DNA from: Mnemiopsis leidyi
Lineage: Eukaryota > Ctenophora > Tentaculata > Lobata > Bolinopsidae
Direction: 5' to 3'
NCBI GenBank assembly: GCA_000226015.1
Contig: JH152675.1
Location: forward strand, 654,139 to 678,562
Length of the DNA stretch: 24,424 nucleotides
Of the stretch, positions 9,851 through 18,544 are shown piece by piece. Below the pieces are notes generated by a model that saw only the letters and a program-made list of their open reading frames with translations, did no database searches and had not been told where the DNA came from. Each line of letters begins with the position of its first letter. Position 1 is the first letter of the stretch. The translations under genes and the position numbers were made by a program.

Positions 9851-12027
9851 ATGAATAGTTTTACCAAACTATCGCTTCTTTTGGTTCTTATCTTTCTGAT
9901 GGTGGTACACTCTAGGAAAGAAGGTAAACCGAATCATTTATCAAAATATTCATCTAGACATCTTGAACTAAACATCTTGAAATTTACGACAAAGGGACTC
10001 CAAGGAGGACTTTAATCTCGACACGACGTCTATATACAAAAACAGACACTGACCCATACGTATATCTTCAGAACCGGACACATATTTTGCGGAAATAACA
10101 CCGACAAGAGTCACGCAAAGTTGTTGCTCCGACGATGATTCTAACCAGGTATTGGACAAGAACCTCAAGACTGCAATAGGCGCTGGTGGAAATTCGCCTT
10201 GGGTAAAACTTGAGTTTGAAAGGGAACACAGAATACACAAAGTTGTGTTCTACTTAAGATTCTTCGCTGATTGGTTTAATCCTAACGGTAGTTGCATGAG
10301 AGATGAGGATACTTGGAGGAATTGTGTCGATAAAACTGACAATGTGTACGTGTCAGTGTACAAGGCAGATGTACAACAGAAGTCTTGTGGAACTCTCCAA
10401 CTAACGTACGGACTGGAACAGTCAGATCAGATCTACACACTGGTCTGTAACACCAAGGGGGATGTACTGATACTCAGCAAGACTTCAGGAACACTTTTAA
10501 TTTGGGAAATCGTCGTGATTGGGACAGGTAAGAGTAGAATCACCGTGTTAATGTTAGGAGTAAAAATGTTCATTCAGGAAACGATCAAGGCAGAAGGTCG
10601 AGCTACAGTCTACACATATCGTTACAACATAACTCAAATCTTAAAAACACAACGACAAGATCAAAACTTACTTCAGATTTGCGACAGCAGAAAAACGAAT
10701 TAATTCCGACAAACTCATTAAAAAAGGAGTCAGAACAAGACATTGAAAATAAAGCTCGAGCCTATAATGCAGTGGACAAGGATATGACAACCAAAATGAT
10801 AACATATGTTGAAAACGGAGCGGCCTGGTTTAAAGTGGAGTTTGCTAAAGTTGAATTTATTCACGAGCCACGAGGTCACCATCTTCACTAGATTCTATAC
10901 TGACTGGTATAGTCCAAGCTCTAGATGTGCTAAAAACATCGAAAATTTCAAGTCTTGTATGGATGATACAAATGATGTGGACGTGTCAGTGTACCAGGGA
11001 GATGTACAACAGAAGTCTTGTGGAACTCTCCAACTAACATACGGTTTAGAACGGACAGATCAGATAAATACACTTCTCTGTAACACTGAAGGCGACTCTG
11101 TAAAACTGAGCAAGACAACAGGAACTCTCATAGAGGTCTTTGAAATTGTGGTGACCGGAAAAGGTTTATTTTTTGTATTTTGTTACACCTGTACCCAGGC
11201 TTTTACAGCTATACTGAAGGGGCTCATGGAAGATTCTAGATCTTTTAACGGAGACCCTCCTCATTTAATCCTTAATTACGGCTTCCCGGTCATTCGGCTG
11301 AGTCGACCGAAGAAGATTGCATAGGCAAATGCCCTTGGCGCACTCCTCTAGCGATCTCCTGCATAGAAAATTGGGGTAGACCACCAACCCAGGCCATGTA
11401 TCCTTCTGTGTTTTGACTCTGATCCTAGTTTTACTGTGCAGTTAAACCGCATAATAGAGTAGGAACATGCAGTTAGCTCGGTTCCTGGAGATTATGGAGT
11501 TAATTACTTGATAACATTAAAACTTCTACATTTCAGTGATTCAGGTAGAAAAATCAGAAATAAACCCCACTAAAACCACACAATCAAACACGAAAGGGAA
11601 CGACGAAGATTGCTGCGGGGCAGCACATGTAGCTGATAAGGATTTATCAACCCGAGCAGCAACCCTAACAGACTCAAATGGAGAAGCCTGGCTCAAACTT
11701 GAGTTTGATAAGTCCTATGTCATTGAAAAGATAGACATCTACTACATGTTCTACACCAACTGGTTCTTCAATTTAGACATTACAGATTTCAGACAATGGA
11801 TAGACGGCCGCAACAACGTGGATGTGTCAGTGTACCAGAGAGAAGTTAAGCAGAAATCTTGTGGAACACTCCAACTAACAGACGCATTGAAACAGTCAGA
11901 TCAGATCTATACATTTATCTGTAACACAGAGGGGGACTCGGTAAAGTTGAGCAAATTGGAGGACAGGATCGTAGTTTACGAAGTTGTGGTGCTCGCATTA
12001 CTAGGTAATAATATTCAATATTACTAG
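9851..12027 (+). CDS. Secreted protein with three discoidin (F5/8C)-like domains, copy 1, frameshifted
   Basis: Exons: 9851-9923 (signal peptide MNSFTKLSLLLVLIFLMVVH), 10072-10527 (domain A), 10677-11163 (domain B) and 11537-12027 (domain C, then stop; a possible donor follows 12004). Every junction is phase 1. Each domain is about 150 residues with a discoidin-like pattern: an A-V-D-K-x-L/M start, a W-x-K-x-EF motif, a DVSVYQ strand, KSCGTLQLT, CNT(E/K)GD, and a closing EIVV or EVVV strand. The discoidin assignment rests on pattern resemblance. Domain B has a 7-bp tandem micro-duplication (CACGAG twice, near 10862-10874) that breaks the frame; without those 7 bp the exon is in phase and matches copy 2. 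As written the reading frame is therefore broken, so this is either a pseudogene, an allele or a sequence error. Role unknown; secreted carbohydrate or surface binding is inferred from the fold. Confidence 0.72.
10528..10676 (+). other. Conserved intron A-B, copy 1
   Basis: The first 58 bases of this intron are identical to those of the intron at 14318-14466 in copy 2, and the remainder is very similar. The flanking domain A exons are much more diverged. Confidence 0.85.
11164..11536 (+). repeat. Dispersed repeat, copy 2, in intron of copy 1 gene
   Basis: From about 11170 to 11297 the intron matches the copy at 21474-21597 over about 123 bp (GTTACACCTGTACCCAGGC, then TTTTAACGGAGACCCTCCTC). 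The rest of the intron, to 11536, is not present in the paralogous intron at 14941-15091, so the whole stretch may be an insertion. No open frame with family similarity is seen. Confidence 0.8.
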
Positions 12028-12205
12028 GTAATAATATTCAATATTACTAGGTTATATTAAGTTAGGTAATAATATTCAATATAACTAGGAGCATAATTAT
12101 ATTTAATATTACTAGGTAATATTACTAGGTAATATAATATTCAATATTACTAGGTAATAATCTTTAATATAACTAGGTAATATTACTAGGTAATAATATA
12201 ATAAT
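12001..12205. repeat. AT-rich tandem repeat after domain C, copy 1
   Basis: Repeated words ATTACTAGGTAATA and AATATTCAATATT form a degenerate array beginning inside the last codons of the gene. Copy 2 has only about two units at 15568-15612, so the array expanded after the duplication. Confidence 0.9.
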
Positions 12206-13299
12206 GAAGTAACATCACCTCATATCACTTTACATCTTGAAAACATTACATGGACAAATATAGGATCACCAATCACGGTCACCAGCTATTAATAAAGATT
12301 CTCAGGGCGTTTTGCTGCGCTACTTTGCACATACCACACCACAAGCACTATCACACTTAGCAGAGCATCAACGAGCTCAGCTCTCGAGCAAGCAGCTGCC
12401 ACCGTGATTCAAACCTTTCATCTCAAGAACGGGAGACAATTACTCTAACAAACTGAGCTGCGCTACCTGTATATTATCTAACTGATAAGTGATAACTCAG
12501 ATATCAATGAAATATCATGCAGCTCTGTTCAGGATTCACTGACTGCTTCGAGGTGACCTGTATAGGTAGGTGTCCCGTTAAGGTAGGGACATAGCTAGGG
12601 GACTGAAACTGCCCCTCATTGTCTGGTTTCTAGTTGGATCTGGAAACACACCAACTTCACACTTAGCCTCTGTTCTCTTCCAATTCTTCCCTCGCAGCCC
12701 TCACAGTGAACAACATAAGACGTTTAAATCGGACCGATTGCGCGCCGAAATATGAAAAGTGTATCTAAATCGCGCAATGGTTCCTGGAAAACGTCCTTAT
12801 CTTGTGTTGTTTACAGTTATCCCCTTCCCCCTAGTTGGTGACAGAAGCAGGAGACAGCACCTCCCACAGCCCCTTTAGATTGTTGACAATAATATGCCCC
12901 CCCCCCCCCCCCACTAATCAAATGTCCAACAGATGCACCCTAAAAACTGTAGCTGTAAGAGCAGTGTAGATGGTACAGGTGCAGCAATGTTAATTCTTTC
13001 TCTCCCCTATAGCGGAGATAATTCGACAACAAGATTGTAGGCTGTGATCTTATGCACCACCGGATCTGTCTCATTAGCTGAGGAACAGTAGGCAACCTGA
13101 ACTGTAAGCACTTTGGAATCTGAAACACGGCGAGAAACAGCAAAAAAGTAGACCTACACTTAACTGTCCGTTAACGTTATCAAGTTTAATTGGTCATTTA
13201 ACCCCTGGTCCGATCCCTTGCTTTTTGCGTTATTCGTAGTCTTTCCTCGATCGTAAGTCTAATCTCGATCCCAAGTTTTTTGCTCGATCCTGATTACAG
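12206..13299. other. Spacer between tandem secreted genes
   Basis: No coding exon is recognised on either strand. There is a long C homopolymer at about 12896-12912. The minus-strand open frame at 12940-13143 has no similarity that I recognise. Confidence 0.4.
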
Positions 13300-13400
13300 G
13301 TCTCTTACGCCAGCCCAGGTGTTCAGATTGTGCGCAGAGCATCCAACGTTGGATGAGTTTCTTAACAGAAATAAATACATGACTCAGAATGAAGGCAACG
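13300..13400 (+). CDS. Possible orphan exon
   Basis: An acceptor (GATTACAG) and a GTAAGG donor bound 101 nt with an open frame coding SLTPAQVFRLCAEHPTLDEF followed by LNRNKYMTQNEGN. The composition looks protein-like. It requires a phase-2 upstream exon and does not fit domain C of copy 1 (phase 1). The parent gene and function are unknown, and it could be chance or a relic. Confidence 0.3.
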
Positions 13401-13606
13401 GTAAGGCTTATGTTCGTACAAATATAGAAAACTTCATTTCTGTCCCTGCAATATACTGTCCCTGCAATATACTGATGATCTGTTGTTCTTAGTACCACAA
13501 TTAGAACTGATAAAGCTATTGTTATAGATTTGAGTTTTGGTACTAAGTAGTTGAAGTTCTAAGAATATGTACCAACATTCTCGGTTTTAGTATTTTTCGT
13601 AATAGG

Positions 13607-15591
13607 ATGACGGATGTTATCAATCTATCGATACATTTCTTTCCTATATTTATTCTGGTGGCTCAATCTACGATGCAAGGTAAGTGAATAACTAAATCCA
13701 TCAGCTAACTTTGGAACATTTTGTAAAACCTTTTCAACGTAAAGGTCTTAGATATCATATCGTTAAATCGTCATATCGTCATATCATCATACTCCTGAAT
13801 ATAAAGAAACTTGTAATTCAGCAAAACATTTTCAAACTACCCAGAACCGTATAGCGAGGTCGCAGAGATAACGCCGACAAGAGTCACACTGAAAGAGGAC
13901 AATTGCTGCACCAACAGTGACCCTTACAATGCAATCGATAAACAGCTTAATTCTCGGGCGGCTTCTGGGGGCAAATCTCCCTGGCTGAAACTAGAGTTTG
14001 ACAAGGTACACAAGATACACAAAGTATTAATTTACTCCAGGTTCTTCACTGATTGGTTTCATCAAGATGAATATTGCGTGAGCAACGAAAGAGCATGGAA
14101 GACTTGTGCAGATAAAATTAGCAATGTGGAAGTGTCCGTGTACCAGCTTACCAGGGAAATTTATATATAGAATCTTGTGGAAAACTCCGACTAACATATG
14201 GACTGGAACAGTCGGATCAGATCTACACACTGGTCTGTAACACTCAGGGGGATGTACTGTTACTCAGCAAGACTTCGGGATTACTAAAAATTTGGGAAAT
14301 CGTCGTGATTGGGACAGGTAAGAGTAGAATCACCGTGTTAATGTTAGGAGTAAAAATGTTCATTCAGGAAACGATTAAGCCAGTAGGTTGAGCTACACAT
14401 ATCATGACAACAGTCAACATAACTCAAATTTTAAAATCCCAACGACAAGATCAAAACTTATTTCAGATTTGCCACAGCAGAAAAACGAATTAATTCCGAC
14501 AAACTTATCAAAAAAGGAGTCAGAACAAGGCATTAAATATAAAGCTTATAATGCAATGGACAAGGATATGACAACCAAAATGGTAACATATGTTGAACAC
14601 GGAGCGGCCTGGTTTAAAGTTGAGTTTGGTGAAGTTGAATTTATTCACGAGGTCATCATCTTCACTAGATTTTATACTGACTGGTATAGTCCAGGCTCTA
14701 GATGTGCTAAAACCATCGAAAATTTCAAGTCGTGTATGGATGATAGAAATGATGTGGATGTGTCAGTGTACCAGGGAGATGTACAACAGAAGTCTTGTAG
14801 AACACTCCAACTAACATACGGTTTAGAACGGACAGATCAGATATATACACTCTTCTGTAACACTGAAGGCGACTCTGTAAAACTGAGCAAGACAACAGGA
14901 ACTCTCATAGAGGTCTTCGAAATCGTTGTAACCGGAAAAGGTTTAAATTTTTAATTTTGCTTTTATAACTCCTCTAACCCAGAACTTTTCTCTGTTGTCG
15001 AGAAGACTGATGTAAATTTGCTACTTAAGCTACTTGAGTCTTAGCTCACGAAATGAATGTAGCTTGAAAAAAGCAAACTTTCCGATTTCAGTTCTACGAT
15101 TAGGGGGTACAGAGATCATTCCTACGAAAGTAACAAAATCGAAAGCATCGAGAAATGACGCGGAAGATGAAGAGTTCTGCGGGGCAGAAAATGCGGTTGA
15201 TAAATACCTCGACACTCGCGCATCCTCGGTTAGGGACACGCATGGAGAAGTCTGGCTGAGACTAGAGTTTGACAAAATTTACATGATTAATAAGATCATC
15301 ATCTACTACGCGTTCTTCACCAACTGGTTTAGCAGCATCACATTAGAGGAATACAAAGCAAGGATAGACAACCGCAACAACGTGGATGTGTCAGTGTACC
15401 AGGGAGAAGTTAAGCAGAAATCTTGTGGAACACTCCAACTAACATACGCATTGGAACAGTCAGATCAGATCTATCCATTTATCTGTATCACAGAGGGGGA
15501 CTCAGTAAAGTTGAGCAAATTGGAGGACAGGATCGTAGTTTACGAAGTTGTAGTGCTCGCATTACAAGGTAATAATATTCAACATTACTAG
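13607..15591 (+). CDS. Secreted protein with three discoidin (F5/8C)-like domains, copy 2, frameshifted
   Basis: Exons: 13607-13679 (signal peptide MTDVINLSIHFFPIFILVAQ), 13845-14317 (domain A), 14467-14940 (domain B) and 15092-15591 (domain C, stop after GNNIQHY; alternative donor after 15568). All junctions are phase 1 and exon lengths track copy 1 about 3.6-3.8 kb upstream, so this is a tandem duplicate. Domain A contains an extra 8 bp (TACCAG repeated, near 14139-14152) that shifts the frame into a TAG at about 14168. Removing 8 bp restores the phase and the paralogous sequence ending in ESCGKLRLTYG. Domains B and C are open throughout. The domain B donor is poor (GTTTAA), the same position as in copy 1 (GTTTAT). 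Function unknown; presumably a secreted binding protein. Confidence 0.72.
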
Positions 15592-15610
15592 GTAATATTA
15601 CTAGGTAATA

Positions 15611-15685
15611 ATAAAGCCGAGAAAGATTCAAAATAAAATTGTGGAGTTTGAAATTGTGGTGCTCTCCTCATTTGAAGGCATTTAA
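15611..15685 (+). pseudogene. Relic of a further discoidin-like domain C-terminus
   Basis: The frame reads IKPRKIQNKIVEFEIVVLSS then FEGI and a stop, matching the closing strands of the neighbouring domains (LSKLEDRIVVYEVVVLALQG). Only the last about 25 codons survive, directly downstream of copy 2. Confidence 0.65.
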
Positions 15686-16160
15686 ACATTTTAACATTAC
15701 ATATCTGTAAAATAAAATATGTTCCCGATCTTAATTTCACATCGCACAATCCACTACGATTAAATTTCCCTCATTTCCACTTCGGTTACAGTCACCAATG
15801 CTGCAACTTTTTTAGTTCAGCTGCGACACCTATAACACTCTTGGTACACAAATATTGATATATAAAGAGTACAGCAATTTACTAGAATAATCAAGATGAT
15901 AACTCAGATATCGATAAAACCCACAAAACAAACTTATTGCACACTAGACATGGTGGAACAGGGTTTAACTGATATTTGAACATACATACTATAATACTTA
16001 AATATACATACTATAATACTTAAATATACATACTATAATACTTAAATATACATACTATAATACTTAAATATACATACTATAATACTTAAATATACATACT
16101 ATAATACTTAAATATACTATAACTAACTTCAGGAAAGTTATATGATATATCAAAACTTAC
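15686..16160. other. AT-rich spacer with 22-bp satellite
   Basis: No exon is recognised. It contains the 22-bp array described separately. Confidence 0.5.
15985..16130. repeat. 22-bp tandem repeat, about six copies
   Basis: Perfect 22-bp units containing CATACTATAATACTTAAA start at 15985, 16007, 16029, 16051, 16073 and 16095, with a partial seventh. It lies just 3' of the orphan BESS-like exon on the minus strand. Confidence 0.95.
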
Positions 16161-16256
16161 CATCATTTGTTTCTTTCACGATATCCAGAAAAAGGTTGAC
16201 GTTTTGTTTCGGTGTCAAATCAGCGACTTTGTTAAGAGTCTGAGCAACGAAGTCTC
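16161..16256 (-). CDS. Orphan internal exon with BESS-like motif
   Basis: The exon is bounded by an acceptor (AAATTCAG) and a strong GTAAGT donor, phase 1 on both sides, 31 full codons. It codes DFVAQTLNKVADLTPKQNVN then LFLDIVKETND. This resembles the BESS protein-interaction motif of MADF-type transcription factors (an acidic/aromatic start, a leucine-rich helix, LTPKQ, then a second helix). No partner exon such as a MADF domain was identified nearby, so the gene is either larger with hard-to-see exons or a remnant. Confidence 0.5.
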
Positions 16257-16987
16257 CTGAATTTTTACAGTGGTTGGTAATTTCAATCTTTTAGATTGCA
16301 ACGTGCGGTATTTAGAGGTCGACTAAGTATTAATAAAGTCCAAAATAAAAAGCTGATGCAAGTACTGAATTAACTAGGCACCTTTATTTGACAGAAATCG
16401 CAAATAGACCAGATAAACGGAGATCCGTGGACACCTTTTCAGAGTTGAGTAGTTCCGAGGCAATAGACATGGTGAAATACCGACTACACTACCACTTAGC
16501 TTAGTCAGCTGGGTAGATTTGTGTATAGAGGGTCGAAGAAGGGATCTGTTTTGAGAGAGAGTGAGAGGGAACCTCATTTACCTTCGATGTCATTTCCAGG
16601 TTACATTTCAACTTCCTGTATGGTGTTGGGTTTGATATGGGTAACACAGTACCTTGGGGGGGGTGAAGTCATGGAATACTCAGAAATTATGCATAAGAAT
16701 ATAACCCTTATGATTAATGAACAGGTGTCATTGAATCGTGCCAAAGTTCCATATTTGAAATTGCAATTAACAGTTTGAGTCTAGTTTGACAATAAGTCAG
16801 GTTATAAGCTTGTTTTAAAATATCAGAAAGCAACTTTATAGGAATTTATACACACAGCAAAAACCGCAGAAACAGTCTATTGCCGAAACAGTCTGTCTTT
16901 ATCAAATAAATCTGGAAGTTCAGCACTCTAATGCTGTCTATATCTGATTAACATAGAAATCAGGTATTCAAATGACATCAGACATTG
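16257..16987. other. Spacer downstream of CCDC174
   Basis: Only short open frames without recognisable similarity are present (16374-16577 minus, 16521-16778 plus). It should contain the 3' UTR of CCDC174. Confidence 0.4.
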
Positions 16988-18066
16988 TCAAGTGGTTCTC
17001 CTTACGAAGGAGATAAAGTTAACAATGGCGTCATCCTCCTCCCCCAACTCATCCTCCTCCTGAACGGCAGCTCCCCTGCCAGCCCCGGTACCATACACCG
17101 GAGCTCCACTCCTTCCCCCGGTACCATACACCGGAGCTCCACTCCCTCCCCCGGTACCATACACCGGTGCAAACTCCATCTCTCTTTCATTCCTTAATTC
17201 CTCCACTTTCCGTTCCCAGAGAGTTTGTTCTCGTATCAAGAACTTCTCTTCGATTGACTTTCCTATGTCAACGTTGGAGTTTTGAGGGTTCTTAGCAATA
17301 TCTGGGTTCGGGGTTGATTCGTTGTTGGGTTCATCTGTTTCCGTTGTGATTTCTTCTTGTTTTTCGTTTGGTAACACCTCCAATGGAGCCATTTCTAATT
17401 TCTTTCTCAAACGGTTCAGTCTGTCTAGCTTCTCCTTCTTCCTCTTCTGTTTCGAAGCAAGGAAGATTTCTCGAGACCTCTCAGTAGATTCCCTCATGGA
17501 ATTTAGAAAATCCATCTGCTGTTTCCTGGTTTCAGGATCCTTAGAAAAGCTGTAAAACCCCACACCCTTACTCCTTACCTCACCCTTGTCGACGTGGGAC
17601 AGATGTATCTCGTCATACTCTGGGTCACTTTCTCCTCCATCGATAGATGGTCTCTGCTCAGCTTTACTAGGTCTGGCGTTGTAATCAAACGGTATCTTGT
17701 GGCCATCGATACGTTTTTGGGTAAAATCAACGAGGATATTTTCAGAGACATCGCCTTCACGATGCAGTAGTTTGTCGTAGACAGCACTCTTGGCCTCGAG
17801 TATACTCCGAGAGTTGGCAAGATCCTTCTCTTCCTTCTCAGAGAGCGCTAAACGTTGGGCTCTCTTTCTCTGTTTGGCGTTTCGCTCTTCAAGCCGCTTT
17901 TCTTTTTCGGCTTTTTTGTAGTGGATAATGTCTTTAAGTTTTTGTGATTACTCGGACCTTGAGCAGCTGATTTTTGGGTATCAGATTTAGCTTTAAGGTA
18001 CTCATCTTTGAGATTGAATAGGGTAGCTGCCTTACTATTGGAAGTCATGTTAGCTGAATGGCTCAA
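16988..18066 (-). CDS. CCDC174: CCDC174-like coiled-coil protein, one frame break
   Basis: CCDC174 is a nuclear protein linked to RNA processing (exon-junction complex). Translation starts at 18066 or, giving MTSNSKAATLFNLKDEYLKA, at 18048. The order of landmarks matches the family: N-terminal LFNLKDEYLKAK, a charged coiled coil (EKEKRLEERNAKQRKRAQR), AKSAVYDKLL and LVDFTQKRID, then KGVGFYSFSKDPETRKQQMD, a second coiled coil, NEREMEFAPVYG and a C-terminal DAIVNFISFVRR. The segment with the usual WVDY motif seems missing, and the total of about 350 residues is shorter than the human 467. The N-terminal frame does not join the rest: near 17943-17957 one base is missing (an A5 run) relative to an intact frame. 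A 47-nt GT..AG intron (17957-17911) would also restore the frame but would be unusually small. Otherwise the gene is intronless, unlike its neighbours. Confidence 0.85.
17085..17167. repeat. 33-bp in-frame repeat in CCDC174, three copies
   Basis: Units start at 17085, 17118 and 17151 with period 33. On the minus strand they code three copies of an 11-residue unit containing APVYGTGG. The first follows the conserved NEREMEF segment, so a conserved family motif has been amplified. Confidence 0.92.
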
Positions 18067-18544
18067 AGAATGTTCTGAAGTTTAAATTACATCACGGTAT
18101 CGGGATTCGGAGAACCTTCTCTGTTCTTATCTGATCTCTTTCATCTGAAGTTGGTGGTACTTTAAGCGGCTTTCATTTGCTTTTATTCACCCTAAAAATG
18201 TATATTTGTTAGAAGATGTCAAATAATACTGGACTTATCGTCTCCTAGCCCTGATAGAGACAAAATTTCATAATAATCTTAATTGAAATCTTCGGCTATC
18301 ATCTTATCGTAAACTGTAGGTGTTCTTGCAGTTAAAGTTTGAAATTGACATCTTTCATCTAAAAGCATTAAATCGAACTTATCAAGAAACATGTCAAATC
18401 AAATTAGTATACAAGGTTTAGATGATCAGTTAAAATTTGTCGATAAATTGAAAGTTTTAACATTGATATAAATCTTCTAAAACTGGAAACGAAACCCACG
18501 ACCCACAAAACCAGTTCAATAATTCAGAAATGGTATACCAAATT
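18067..18544. other. Gap between NOC3L stop and CCDC174 start
   Basis: No exon is recognised. It holds the NOC3L 3' UTR and the CCDC174 promoter, both on the minus strand. Confidence 0.5.

Noticed and set aside
17575..17820. Minus-strand 81-residue open frame starting MPTLGVYSRP
   Set aside because: It is an out-of-frame shadow of CCDC174, whose true frame is open across the same bases.
17925..17960. Programmed -1 ribosomal frameshift in CCDC174
   Set aside because: The A-run does not form a proper X-XXY-YYZ slippery heptamer in the right frame and no downstream structure is evident. An error or tiny intron is simpler.
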